From the NCBI GenBank assembly GCA_900314525.1, contig OMVN01000013.1, forward strand, positions 1 through 60,196: a stretch of 60,196 nt of DNA. Direction: 5' to 3'. The notes below the pieces were generated by a model. It was not told where the DNA came from. It made no database searches and saw only the letters and a list, made by a program, of their open reading frames with translations. The translations under genes were made by a program, and so were the position numbers. Below are positions 1 to 6,723 of this stretch, piece by piece. Each line of letters starts with the position of its first letter. Position 1 is the first letter of the stretch. The stretch comes from an uncultured Eubacteriales bacterium (GTDB taxonomy: Bacteria > Bacillota > Clostridia > Lachnospirales > Lachnospiraceae).

Positions 1-91
1 TCCAATGAGAATCACCTCCATGGAAATGGTATCACATCAGTATGGATTGTACATTTTTATTTTCCATTAAATGTACATTCTTATAGTATCA
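1..91 (-). mobile_element. End of an IS21-like insertion sequence (element continues off the left edge)
   Basis: Positions 46-60 (attgtacatttttat), then a 12-nt gap, then gtacatt at 73-79 are matched exactly, with the same 12-nt gap, by the reverse complement of 60117-60150 at the other edge. There the motif lies beside what looks like the C-terminus of IstB. Two inward-pointing aatgtac repeats per end resemble the multiple terminal repeats of IS21-family elements. On the minus strand a ggaggtg ribosome-binding-like site (about 15-22) points off the window, as expected just before istA. The tip is placed near 91 because the RhuM-like reading frame resumes at about 92. The family call is an inference; the matching ends are seen directly. 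Confidence 0.55.
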
Positions 92-190
92 TTTACAGCA
101 TATCAGGAATATGACATCTTCAATAAAACGCAACCAATCGAGTCTGATTTTGATAAGGTAGTAAAAGGATTGGCAAAGACTGATAAATAG
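92..190 (+). pseudogene. 3' remnant of a RhuM-like gene cut by the IS
   Basis: The frame ending at the TAG at 188-190 reads FTAYQEYDIFNKTQ, then PIESDFDKVVKG, then LAKTDK. The EYDIFN...ESDFDK pattern resembles the C-terminus of RhuM-family proteins, which are common near toxin-like and mobile loci in Firmicutes. Only about 32 residues remain, and everything upstream is replaced by the IS end. The function is lost. The family assignment rests on recall of one short conserved segment and is moderate. Confidence 0.5.
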
Positions 191-627
191 GATGTTTTTT
201 GATACGATGTTAGCGGAAACAGAATCTGCACAAGTTCATTCTGAAAGTTACAGCAAAAAAAATAAAATCAATTGTACAAGATTGGATGAGTCCGGCTTTG
301 GTAGGCTTGTTCAAGAAGAAAAAACAATTTCTTTTCGGGATTGTGTAATTTTGATATAATTTGAGATGATAATTTTTATTTTATGAATAAGGCAAATCGG
401 AATTTATTGTCCTATAACATAACGCAACTATATAGTAGCTCGATAGTCGGGGGATGCAACCAGAGTTTTCGTGCGATGTCATTACGGCAGAAGAATTATT
501 CTCAAATTATGCATAAAATGGGGGATGCAACCCATAGTTTACATATAGAAACTCAGAGGTGGTGTTCTTTCGGACTGCAAATTCGTATCATTGATATGAA
601 CAAGAAGTTCAGATTGGAGGATTCACT
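191..627. other. Gene-poor stretch with a small unrecognised ORF and two short direct repeats
   Basis: An ATG at 192 opens a 55-codon plus-strand frame closing at 359 (starts MFFDTMLAETESAQ). It has no convincing ribosome-binding site and is not recognised. Further on, a gggggatgcaacc-like word occurs twice, at about 450 and 521, each followed after two or three bases by agtttt or agttta. This suggests a degenerate short repeat. The frame from 383 to 631 spans both repeat copies and shows no domain. I see no gene I can defend here; it is probably eroded mobile-element DNA. Confidence 0.35.
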
Positions 628-1410
628 ATGACATTAGGTGATAAAATATCAAAACTACGAAAAGATAATAATTATACGCAGGAGCAGCTTGCAGGTATTC
701 TGGGAGTATCCAGACAGTCTGTCAGCAAATGGGAAGGCAATCTTGCCTACCCTGAAACAGATAAGCTGATACGCATGAGCGAGATGTTTCAATGTTCCTT
801 AGACTATCTACTTAAAGACGACGAAGAAATGTCCAGTGAGCAGCAGACTGACTTGGGACTTCCATTCTTTAGAAAGCGTTTGCAGGAGAGAAAGAGCGAA
901 AAGACCGTGATGGGTATGCCTTTGTGGCACATTGCCCGAAACGCCAAAGGTTTTGTCGCCGTGGGACTGAACGCTCGTGGTGTGATTGCCATCGGTCTGA
1001 AAGCACAAGGTGTTGTATCCCTTGGAATGTTATCCATCGGAGTGTTTTCCTTTGGTATGCTTTCTATCGGACTGCTTGCCATTGGGTTGTTTGCGCTGGG
1101 TGTTCTCTCAGCAGGCTGCTTCGCCCTCGGAATCCTGACGGCGGGAGCGATTAGTTTTGGCGTTATTTCCATTGGGGGAATCGCTACCGGTGAATTTTCC
1201 GTTGGAGCGTTAGCGATTGGGAAATACTTCGCTCTCGGTGATAACGCCAGAGCGATGGTAGCCATAGGCGATACGGAAGCTGCCGGAAGCGTTTTTCAGA
1301 AAATAGGAGAGCTTTCCGCACAGGACATTGCTGACGTAAAGCAATCGCTTGATACAGTTGTTCCAGCCTATTTTTCGTGGGCGAAAGAACTAATCAAACT
1401 GTTCTTATAA
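628..1410 (+). CDS. XRE-family regulator with C-terminal hydrophobic pentapeptide repeats
   Basis: Residues 1-65 form a Cro/C1-type helix-turn-helix (YTQEQLAGILGVSRQSVSKWE), the DNA-binding part. From about residue 105 to 210 the protein becomes a run of five-residue units ending in glycine (VIAIG, VVSLG, MLSIG, VFSFG, LLAIG). Such a run could form a solenoid or lie against the membrane. The start is set by GGAGG six bases before the ATG at 628. It heads a run with the CPBP protease (gap about 30 bases) and a small membrane protein, so the three may act together. XRE regulators with a glycine-repeat tail are known in Firmicutes, but their ligand and target are not. The target here is unknown. 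Confidence 0.8.
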   Translation: MTLGDKISKLRKDNNYTQEQLAGILGVSRQSVSKWEGNLAYPETDKLIRMSEMFQCSLDYLLKDDEEMSSEQQTDLGLPFFRKRLQERKSEKTVMGMPLWHIARNAKGFVAVGLNARGVIAIGLKAQGVVSLGMLSIGVFSFGMLSIGLLAIGLFALGVLSAGCFALGILTAGAISFGVISIGGIATGEFSVGALAIGKYFALGDNARAMVAIGDTEAAGSVFQKIGELSAQDIADVKQSLDTVVPAYFSWAKELIKLFL

Positions 1411-1440
1411 GCCAAGCTAATGTAAATGGAGGAACAAACT

Positions 1441-2094
1441 ATGTGGAGAAACAAAGAAAAAAGGAATCAGTTATTTATATTATTGTTCTTTACCTTTGTG
1501 CTAATATTGCTCACATTTTCTTTTAAGCTAATTTTTATGATAAATGCAACTGGAATACGAATGACCGTAAATTGCTTTCTCTATCTGCTTCTTGGCTTTG
1601 TGGCATTCCTGTTTATTAAATTATCCAAACTTAAATCGGATTATGGATTTAAGAACAGAAAGGCTTATTTAATCGGTATATTACTTGCTATAGGGCTTGA
1701 ACTGATAATCGGCGTGTTCCCTGCATTAATGGGGTTTTCTTTAATCGGAGAACATCGTGATTTTGCATTGTGGTATTTAATCGGTAAATTTTTCTATTAT
1801 GTTTTAATTATAGGACCGGTTGAGGAACTAATATTTCGAGTATATATTCAAGATACAATCATTGAATTGTTGCCGAGAAATAAATGGCTCGGTGTGGTAT
1901 TAGCTTCAATGCTGTTTGGCTTTTGGCATATTATCAACGGGAATTTGATACAAGTTTTATTTGCGACGCTGCTTGGATTAGCATTCGGTTTTGCAAAATA
2001 CAACATTAAGAATTGCAAATATGTCGGAGTTGCAGTATCTCACGGTTTATACGATTTTCTAAATGTTGTAACTACAATACTTGTTGTTAAATAG
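1441..2094 (+). CDS. CPBP-family intramembrane metalloprotease (CAAX protease-like)
   Basis: A predicted polytopic membrane protein of 217 residues. It carries the CPBP/Abi signature: the glutamate pair and arginine of GPVEELIFRVYI, then FGFWHI with the histidine, then a later SHGLYD histidine. In this family the Glu and His residues bind a catalytic metal within the membrane. Members process prenylated proteins or self-peptides, and some confer bacteriocin immunity. I chose the ATG at 1441 over the in-frame ATG at 1426 because GGAGG lies eight bases before 1441. Placement between a membrane-associated-looking regulator and a tiny membrane protein suggests a small envelope-stress or immunity cassette, which is inference. 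Confidence 0.85.
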   Translation: MWRNKEKRNQLFILLFFTFVLILLTFSFKLIFMINATGIRMTVNCFLYLLLGFVAFLFIKLSKLKSDYGFKNRKAYLIGILLAIGLELIIGVFPALMGFSLIGEHRDFALWYLIGKFFYYVLIIGPVEELIFRVYIQDTIIELLPRNKWLGVVLASMLFGFWHIINGNLIQVLFATLLGLAFGFAKYNIKNCKYVGVAVSHGLYDFLNVVTTILVVK

Positions 2095-2210
2095 AGAAAT
2101 TGTACCTTGGAAGAAATTCGGGGATTATCTATAGATTCGTTGCAAAAGAAGTCAGTGCAACAAATCTTCAGTTTGTAATGATGAAAGAGAAATGGAGAAA
2201 GCATAATGAT

Positions 2211-2393
2211 ATGAAAAAAATAGGAGTAATAATAGGAGCAATAGTTGGTGCGGCATGTGCAGGGATAACAGTATATCTTCTCGGAAATCCATTTGCTTCT
2301 GCGGCAGTTGGTTTTGTTTGGTGTTATACTGGTTACTTTCTTGGAAAATACATTGAGAAGAAAAAAGGCTCCAATAAGCAAGAAAAAAGATGA
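2211..2393 (+). CDS. Small two-helix membrane protein
   Basis: 60 residues with two hydrophobic segments (about 4-23 and 28-46) and a strongly basic tail (KYIEKKKGSNKQEK). The first helix is rich in glycine and alanine (GVIIGAIVGAACAG). The frame is open further upstream (to 2100), but ATG 2211 begins a typical MKK membrane start; ATG 2181 is possible too. No family is recognised. It follows the CPBP protease closely and is succeeded by a hairpin with a T-run, so it probably ends that transcript. It could be a substrate, partner or immunity peptide of the protease; nothing in the sequence decides this. Confidence 0.5.
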   Translation: MKKIGVIIGAIVGAACAGITVYLLGNPFASAAVGFVWCYTGYFLGKYIEKKKGSNKQEKR

Positions 2394-2398
2394 CAACT

Positions 2399-2442
2399 TC
2401 AAGTTTATCAAGATGACGACAGACTGGAAACTTGATATTTTT
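2399..2442 (+). terminator. Probable rho-independent terminator after the XRE-CPBP cassette
   Basis: Arms tcaagttt (2399-2406) and aaacttga (2428-2435) are perfectly complementary and followed by tatttttt. It closes the cassette that begins at 628. Confidence 0.55.
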
Positions 2443-2575
2443 TGCAACAAAAATACAATATATCTCCCCTCATTCATATAAATTCGGGGAAATTAAATTT
2501 CATGATACTTATAAAACAGTTCCGATTTTCCTTTCGGATTTCTCCTATTAGTGAGACAATAATTATTTTTACACA

Positions 2576-2628
2576 AACCAGCTTATTCGTGGTAGAATAA
2601 AACCACAGATAAGCTGGTTGTTTGTTTT
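2576..2628 (+). promoter_or_regulatory. Strong stem-loop in the leader of the serine recombinase gene
   Basis: An 11-bp perfect stem (aaccagcttat at 2576-2586 with ataagctggtt at 2609-2619), a two-base internal loop, and a 5-bp inner stem (gtggt with accac) are followed by gtttgtttt. It lies 23 bases before the recombinase ATG. It could be an attenuator or terminator protecting the recombinase gene from read-through, or part of a recombination site. Confidence 0.5.
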
Positions 2629-2642
2629 GAAAGGAGAATCTT

Positions 2643-4409
2643 ATGAAAACAGAGCAAAGCGGTGACAGCAACAGTATCGTAAACCAGAAGAAAATGCTGG
2701 AGAAATATGCAACCGAACAGGGATTTACCAATCTGCGTCACTATACCGATGACGGCTGGTCAGGAACCAATTTTGACAGACCTGATTGGAAGCGTATGCT
2801 TGCAGACATTGAAGATGGCATAGTAGGATGCGTTATCGTAAAGGATATGAGCCGTATCGGACGTAATTACCTTGAGGTAGGCTTTTATACCGAAGTCCTG
2901 TTTCGAAAGAAAAATGTTCGATTTATCGCCATTTCCAATAATGTGGACAGTGCTTTAAACGACGGCAGTAACGAATTTGCCCCATTTCTTAACATTATGA
3001 ATGAATGGTATGTACGTGATACCAGCAGAAAAATCAAATCTGTACTTCATAATAAGGGAATGGAAGGAAAGCATCTGACAAGTAATGCAATCTACGGGTA
3101 CAAGAAAGACCCTGACGATCACGACCGCTGGATTATTGATGAAGAAGCTGCTGCTGTTGTCAGACGCATTTATCAGCTTATCATTCAAGGATACGGACCA
3201 TCACAGGTTGCAAGAATTCTTACCGACGAAAAGATAGAAAGACCATCTTACTATCTTACTAAGCAGGGACTTGGAACCTGTCAGGGAAGCTGTGACATGA
3301 GCAGACCTTACACATGGACTGCTTCAACTATCACAGATATGGTTAAAAAGCCTGAGTATATGGGACATACCGTTAATTTCAGAACACACAAGGATTCCTA
3401 TAAAGATACGCATTCCAGAAAGCTTGATTCTGATGACTGGATTATTTTTGAAAATACACAGGAACCCATTGTGGATGAAGAAACATGGAATATGGTACAA
3501 AAAATTCGTGAGACTAAGAGACGTCCTAACAAAAAGGGAGAACCAAACCCTTTGACTGGTTTGATGTTTTGTGCTGACTGTGGTGCCAAGATGTTTAATC
3601 ACCGCACCGGTGGTTATGAAAAGAAGGACAAAGACGGCAATCCTACCGGGAAATATACCAACGCTCAGGATAATTACCATTGTTCAACGTACAGCCTGTC
3701 CAGAAACAAATTTGAGCATAAATGCACACAGCACCATGTCCGTACAGATGTTGTTAGAGATTTACTTTTGGAAGTAATTAAAGCTGCCAGCACTTATGTG
3801 AAGGAGCATGAAGCAGAATTTGTTGAAAAGGTTCGTAATGCCACAGCGCTTCAACAGGAAAGCGAAGCTAAGGCAATGAAAAAGCATCTTTCCAGAGAGC
3901 AGAAACGTATCAATGAACTAAATACCCTCATTAAGAAAATATATGAGGACAATGTAAACGGGAAATTAAGCGACAAGCGGTTTGAAATGCTTTTGGCTGA
4001 CTACGAAGCAGAACAAAGTGAATTGGAATTATCAGTAGCTACTTTAGAAAAGGCTTTGAATGACTATCAGGAGAATGCTGATAATGTAGATAAGTTTATT
4101 GAACTGGTACATCGATACACAGATTTCACAGAGCTTACTACTCCTATGATTCATGAATTTGTTGATAAAATCGTGGTACACGAAGCGGACAAATCTACCG
4201 GCGACAGAATCCAGCAGATAGATATTTATCTTAAGTATGTCGGTAAGTTGGATGTACCGATGCCGGAGCTTACGCCCGAACAAATAAAAGAAGAAGAACG
4301 TAAACGTCGTAAACGTGCCCAAAACCGGACCTATGCCAGACGCAAATATGAACGTGAAAAGGCAGAACGTGAGGCAAAAGAAAGTGCATTATCTGAGGCA
4401 GTCAGTTAG
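2643..4409 (+). CDS. Large serine recombinase (TnpX/TndX type), N-terminus lacking the catalytic serine
   Basis: 588 residues. After seven residues the protein joins the conserved resolvase core (SGDSNSIVNQKKMLE, then KDMSRIGRNYLEVG, then EFAPFLNIMNEWYVRD). A recombinase domain follows at about 150-290, a zinc ribbon (CADCGAKM ... HC ... C at about 309-360), a coiled coil (about 375-480) and a basic tail. Family members carry the nucleophile in a Y-x-R-L-S motif just before the SGDSNSI segment. Here MKTEQ replaces it, and a TGA at 2628-2630 in frame rules out a longer start. AAGGAG at 2631-2636 supports ATG 2643. An in-frame loss of about 13 codons would explain this. The protein should bind DNA but not cut it. 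Confidence 0.85.
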   Translation: MKTEQSGDSNSIVNQKKMLEKYATEQGFTNLRHYTDDGWSGTNFDRPDWKRMLADIEDGIVGCVIVKDMSRIGRNYLEVGFYTEVLFRKKNVRFIAISNNVDSALNDGSNEFAPFLNIMNEWYVRDTSRKIKSVLHNKGMEGKHLTSNAIYGYKKDPDDHDRWIIDEEAAAVVRRIYQLIIQGYGPSQVARILTDEKIERPSYYLTKQGLGTCQGSCDMSRPYTWTASTITDMVKKPEYMGHTVNFRTHKDSYKDTHSRKLDSDDWIIFENTQEPIVDEETWNMVQKIRETKRRPNKKGEPNPLTGLMFCADCGAKMFNHRTGGYEKKDKDGNPTGKYTNAQDNYHCSTYSLSRNKFEHKCTQHHVRTDVVRDLLLEVIKAASTYVKEHEAEFVEKVRNATALQQESEAKAMKKHLSREQKRINELNTLIKKIYEDNVNGKLSDKRFEMLLADYEAEQSELELSVATLEKALNDYQENADNVDKFIELVHRYTDFTELTTPMIHEFVDKIVVHEADKSTGDRIQQIDIYLKYVGKLDVPMPELTPEQIKEEERKRRKRAQNRTYARRKYEREKAEREAKESALSEAVS

Positions 4410-4427
4410 ACTGTCCTAGAAATGCAC

Positions 4428-5369
4428 TTATGAACGGCAAGCATGGCTATGACGTAAATCATGAATTCTGATTTTTTTCACGCCCGATGCCTTACAACCT
4501 CTTTCCATCTCATGACCAAGATATGATTTTGTAAAACTGAACATCCTCTCACTTTCACCTATCTCATAAAACATTCCAAGATAATCTTTAATCTCATCAC
4601 ACAAAAATGGTGGCAAAGTGATAATTCGATTACTTTTTACCGTCTTAGGTGTCGTAATAATATCCTCCCCCTTCGAGCGATGGAATGTTTTATTAATTCG
4701 CAATGTCTGCTTTTCAAAATCAAAATCGCTTGGCGTAAGTGCCAGCAACTCTCCTGAACGAATTCCCGTCCAATATAAAAGCTCAAAAGCATAATAGGAA
4801 CGCGGCTTGTCCATCATTACCTCTGCAAATTTTAGATACTCTTCTTTCGTCCAAAATTGCATCTCCTTTGATACCTCCTTTCCAATGGTTCCTGCCAGTG
4901 AGGACGGATTCTTCGGAAGATTGTAATATTTCATCGCATGTGCAAATATTGCTGTAAGCTGCGCTTGAATCGTCCTTAAATAGTCCTGAGAATATCTTTC
5001 TTCCTTTCCTTCGTCCTTAAAGGCTGCCAGAAGCTCATTCTGCCATGCAATCACATCTCTGACTTCAATTTCATCTATCTTACGATCTGCAAAATATGGC
5101 AAAATCTTTGTTCTTATGATATGACTTTTCGTCTCCCAGGTACTCTGCTTTAACCTTGATGCCTTGTCTGCTTCGTATATCTCATAGAAGCTACCAAAGG
5201 TCATATCTAGCTTCGCCTGAGCTTTTAGCATCATCTCATGTTCCCAGGCAACTGCTTCACGTTTTGTTTCAAAGCCACGTTTTTGTGTCTGCTTTCGTTT
5301 TCCTGTGATATCCGTATACCGGTATATCACACGCCACTTGCCGGTGGCATTGTCTTTATAAACCGACAT
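4428..5369 (-). pseudogene. Tyrosine recombinase (Tn916-type integrase), C-terminally truncated
   Basis: 313 residues of a mobile-element integrase. It has an N-terminal arm-binding domain (GKWRVIYRYTDITGKRKQ), a core-binding SAM-like domain at about 50-150, and a catalytic domain with the first arginine (TGIRSGELLAL) and the HDLRH box near residue 302. The frame ends six residues after HDLRH at ACRS. Family members continue about 60 residues to the second His or Trp and the nucleophilic tyrosine, so this copy cannot be active. The break lies about 30 bases from the end of the serine recombinase gene, which suggests insertion or rearrangement there. Its excisionase partner lies 18 bases upstream. 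It probably mediated integration of the island at guaA. Confidence 0.8.
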
Positions 5370-5387
5370 ATAATCAACTCCTTTCCA

Positions 5388-5570
5388 CTACTCTTTGCTG
5401 TAGCACATTCTTTCATAAAAATATGCTTTACTAACTCTTGCAGCTACAGTAATAAGTCCTTTTGCTTTCAATTCCTTATTCAGCTGTCTTACAATCTCAT
5501 AAGCCTTTGACTTTGAAACTGTTAAGATTTCTGCAATTTCATCCACTGTTAAAAATGTCTTTTCTTCCAT
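5388..5570 (-). CDS. Excisionase-like winged-helix protein
   Basis: 60 residues beginning MEEKTFLTVDEIAEILTVSK, a MerR/Xis-type helix-turn-helix followed by a short wing and basic surface. The start is set by AAAGGAGGCGAAGGGAAT before the ATG at 5570; the upstream in-frame extension to 5636 is not needed. It lies 18 bases before the integrase gene on the same strand, the usual xis-int order in Tn916-like elements, where Xis bends DNA to direct excision. With the integrase broken, it probably has no partner in this element. Confidence 0.75.
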   Translation of the reverse strand: MEEKTFLTVDEIAEILTVSKSKAYEIVRQLNKELKAKGLITVAARVSKAYFYERMCYSKE

Positions 5571-5749
5571 ATTCCCTTCGCCTCCTTTCATTGTAGATTT
5601 TGTTCGTTGTATTCTCGTCCCCGTTCTGACAGGCAACCCTGCTCAGTACTGTGCCATCCCTTGTACTTCTATTCCCTTGTACTCAGGCGCTCGCTTCATT
5701 ATGAAGGTCTTGGCGGTTTGTTCGGTCTCGTACACTCATTCAGTTTTAC

Positions 5750-5847
5750 ACTTAACTTTTATCCGTTAAGTTAATGTGTAGTTATTATATTAACTCTTTT
5801 CAGTTAAGTCGAGACCTTTTTAACAAATAATTAACTTTTTTTGTTAA
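5750..5847. promoter_or_regulatory. Array of three inverted-repeat operators between xis/int and the XRE repressor
   Basis: TTAAC and GTTAA face each other three times: 5752-5769 (8-nt gap, extended to ACTTAAC/GTTAAGT at 5750-5771), 5790-5807 (8-nt gap) and 5831-5847 (7-nt gap). Centres are about 38 and 41 bases apart, close to four helical turns. They lie in the divergent region just upstream of the promoter for the repressor at 5950, so they are the likely operators of that repressor, or binding sites for Xis/Int. Confidence 0.7.
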
Positions 5848-5855
5848 AGTTCTTC

Positions 5856-5884
5856 TTGATTACATTATTTACAGGTGCTATACT
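5856..5884 (+). promoter_or_regulatory. Sigma-A-type promoter of the XRE repressor gene
   Basis: TTGATT at 5856-5861, a 17-base spacer, then TATACT at 5879-5884. The third operator ends nine bases upstream of the -35 box, which suits autoregulation. Confidence 0.65.
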
Positions 5885-5949
5885 ACACTTAAACAAATTG
5901 ATTTAACTATAATGCTAATGGCAACATTAACGGACAAAAGGAGGCAACT

Positions 5950-6489
5950 ATGTTAGGAAAAAGAATACGATTATTCCGAAGCAGAAAAGGATTAAAGCAA
6001 AAAGAACTCGGTGAAATGGTAGGATTCATGGGTAAAACTTCAGATGTTCGTATCGCACAATACGAAACCGAAGCTCGTACTCCAAAAGATGACCTGATTA
6101 AACAATTAGCTGATATCTTTGGTGTTACAACCAGAGCAATCACAGTACCTAATATTGATTCCTATCTTGGATTGATGCATACCTTCTTCGCCCTTGAGGA
6201 CGAGTATGGATTCCAAATAAGTACCGATAAGGATGGACGTCCATGTATAACTCTCGACGAAAATCATCAGGCTTATGACCAGATAGCACCTATGCTTTTT
6301 GCTTGGCTTAGTCAATATTCCAAGCTTAAACAGGGAGAACTCTCCGAAGATGAATATGACAATTGGAGATATAACTACCCTAACATTGAACCAACCACCG
6401 GCTATGTAAAGAATGCCATCTCTGACAAGTTGGATGCCGAGCTCCAGGATACATTGTCAGAAGAAATGAAGAAACGAGGTCTGCTTTAA
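5950..6489 (+). CDS. XRE-family repressor of the integrated element
   Basis: 179 residues. Residues 1-65 are a Cro/C1-type helix-turn-helix (RKGLKQKELGEMVGF ... RIAQYETEARTPKDD). The remainder is a helical domain with no recognised fold, rich in acidic and aromatic residues (LSEDEYDNWRYNYPNIEP). The start has AAAGGAGG seven bases upstream. It is divergent from xis-int across the three-operator array, a layout typical of element immunity and excision control in Clostridia. The transcript probably ends at the long hairpin at 6543-6595, before the guaA junction. It is the only regulator of the element that looks intact. Confidence 0.8.
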   Translation: MLGKRIRLFRSRKGLKQKELGEMVGFMGKTSDVRIAQYETEARTPKDDLIKQLADIFGVTTRAITVPNIDSYLGLMHTFFALEDEYGFQISTDKDGRPCITLDENHQAYDQIAPMLFAWLSQYSKLKQGELSEDEYDNWRYNYPNIEPTTGYVKNAISDKLDAELQDTLSEEMKKRGLL

Positions 6490-6542
6490 TTCCATTTTCT
6501 AGTGGCAACAGACCATACAAGAAAAAATCAGATAAATAGAAA

Positions 6543-6600
6543 AAGACCTTCTCGAAATTCCTTTCCAGTTTGGAAAAGAACTTCAGTAAGGTCTTATTTA
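6543..6600. terminator. Long imperfect hairpin between the repressor and guaA
   Basis: Outer arms aagacctt (6543-6550) and aaggtctt (6588-6595) enclose a nearly continuous second stem ending in ctttcca/tggaaaag around a gtt loop. It sits between convergent genes and could terminate either. It may also separate the island from core DNA. Confidence 0.55.
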
Positions 6601-6622
6601 AATGCAATTAATATAATATTTC

Positions 6623-6674
6623 ACTTAACACATTTGCGTTAGATTATGTTGCCAAATCGTTGCCAAAACTTAAC
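6623..6674. promoter_or_regulatory. Candidate integrase/excisionase arm-site cluster at the guaA end of the island
   Basis: The heptamer ACTTAAC, found in the operator array, recurs at 6623-6629 and 6668-6674. The 9-mer gttgccaaa is directly repeated at 6648-6656 and 6659-6667 with an 11-base period. These words cluster within 100 bases of the guaA stop, where an attachment site is expected. Short repeats of this kind next to the attachment core are usual for tyrosine integrases; the role is inferred. Confidence 0.45.
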
Positions 6675-6723
6675 GCTTTTTGTTTGGAATATGTGTAAAT
6701 AAAGGCTCGATTTTCACAAATGG

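Noticed and set aside
449-460. ctcgatagt near 440-450 as the second attachment site matching guaA
   Set aside because: Only nine bases match the guaA end (ctcgatag ttgcagg versus ctcgatag tcggggg); too short to claim a duplicated core.
383-631. An 82-codon open frame before the XRE regulator
   Set aside because: No ribosome-binding site, no domain, contains the short gggggatgcaacc repeats, and its end overlaps the true regulator start.
804-1265. A long antisense frame opposite the pentapeptide repeats
   Set aside because: It is open only because the glycine-repeat codons read without stops on the other strand; the product is proline-rich nonsense.
2100-2210. A longer N-terminus for the small membrane protein
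   Set aside because: The extra 37 residues look random, and the hydrophobic protein has a typical MKK start at 2211.
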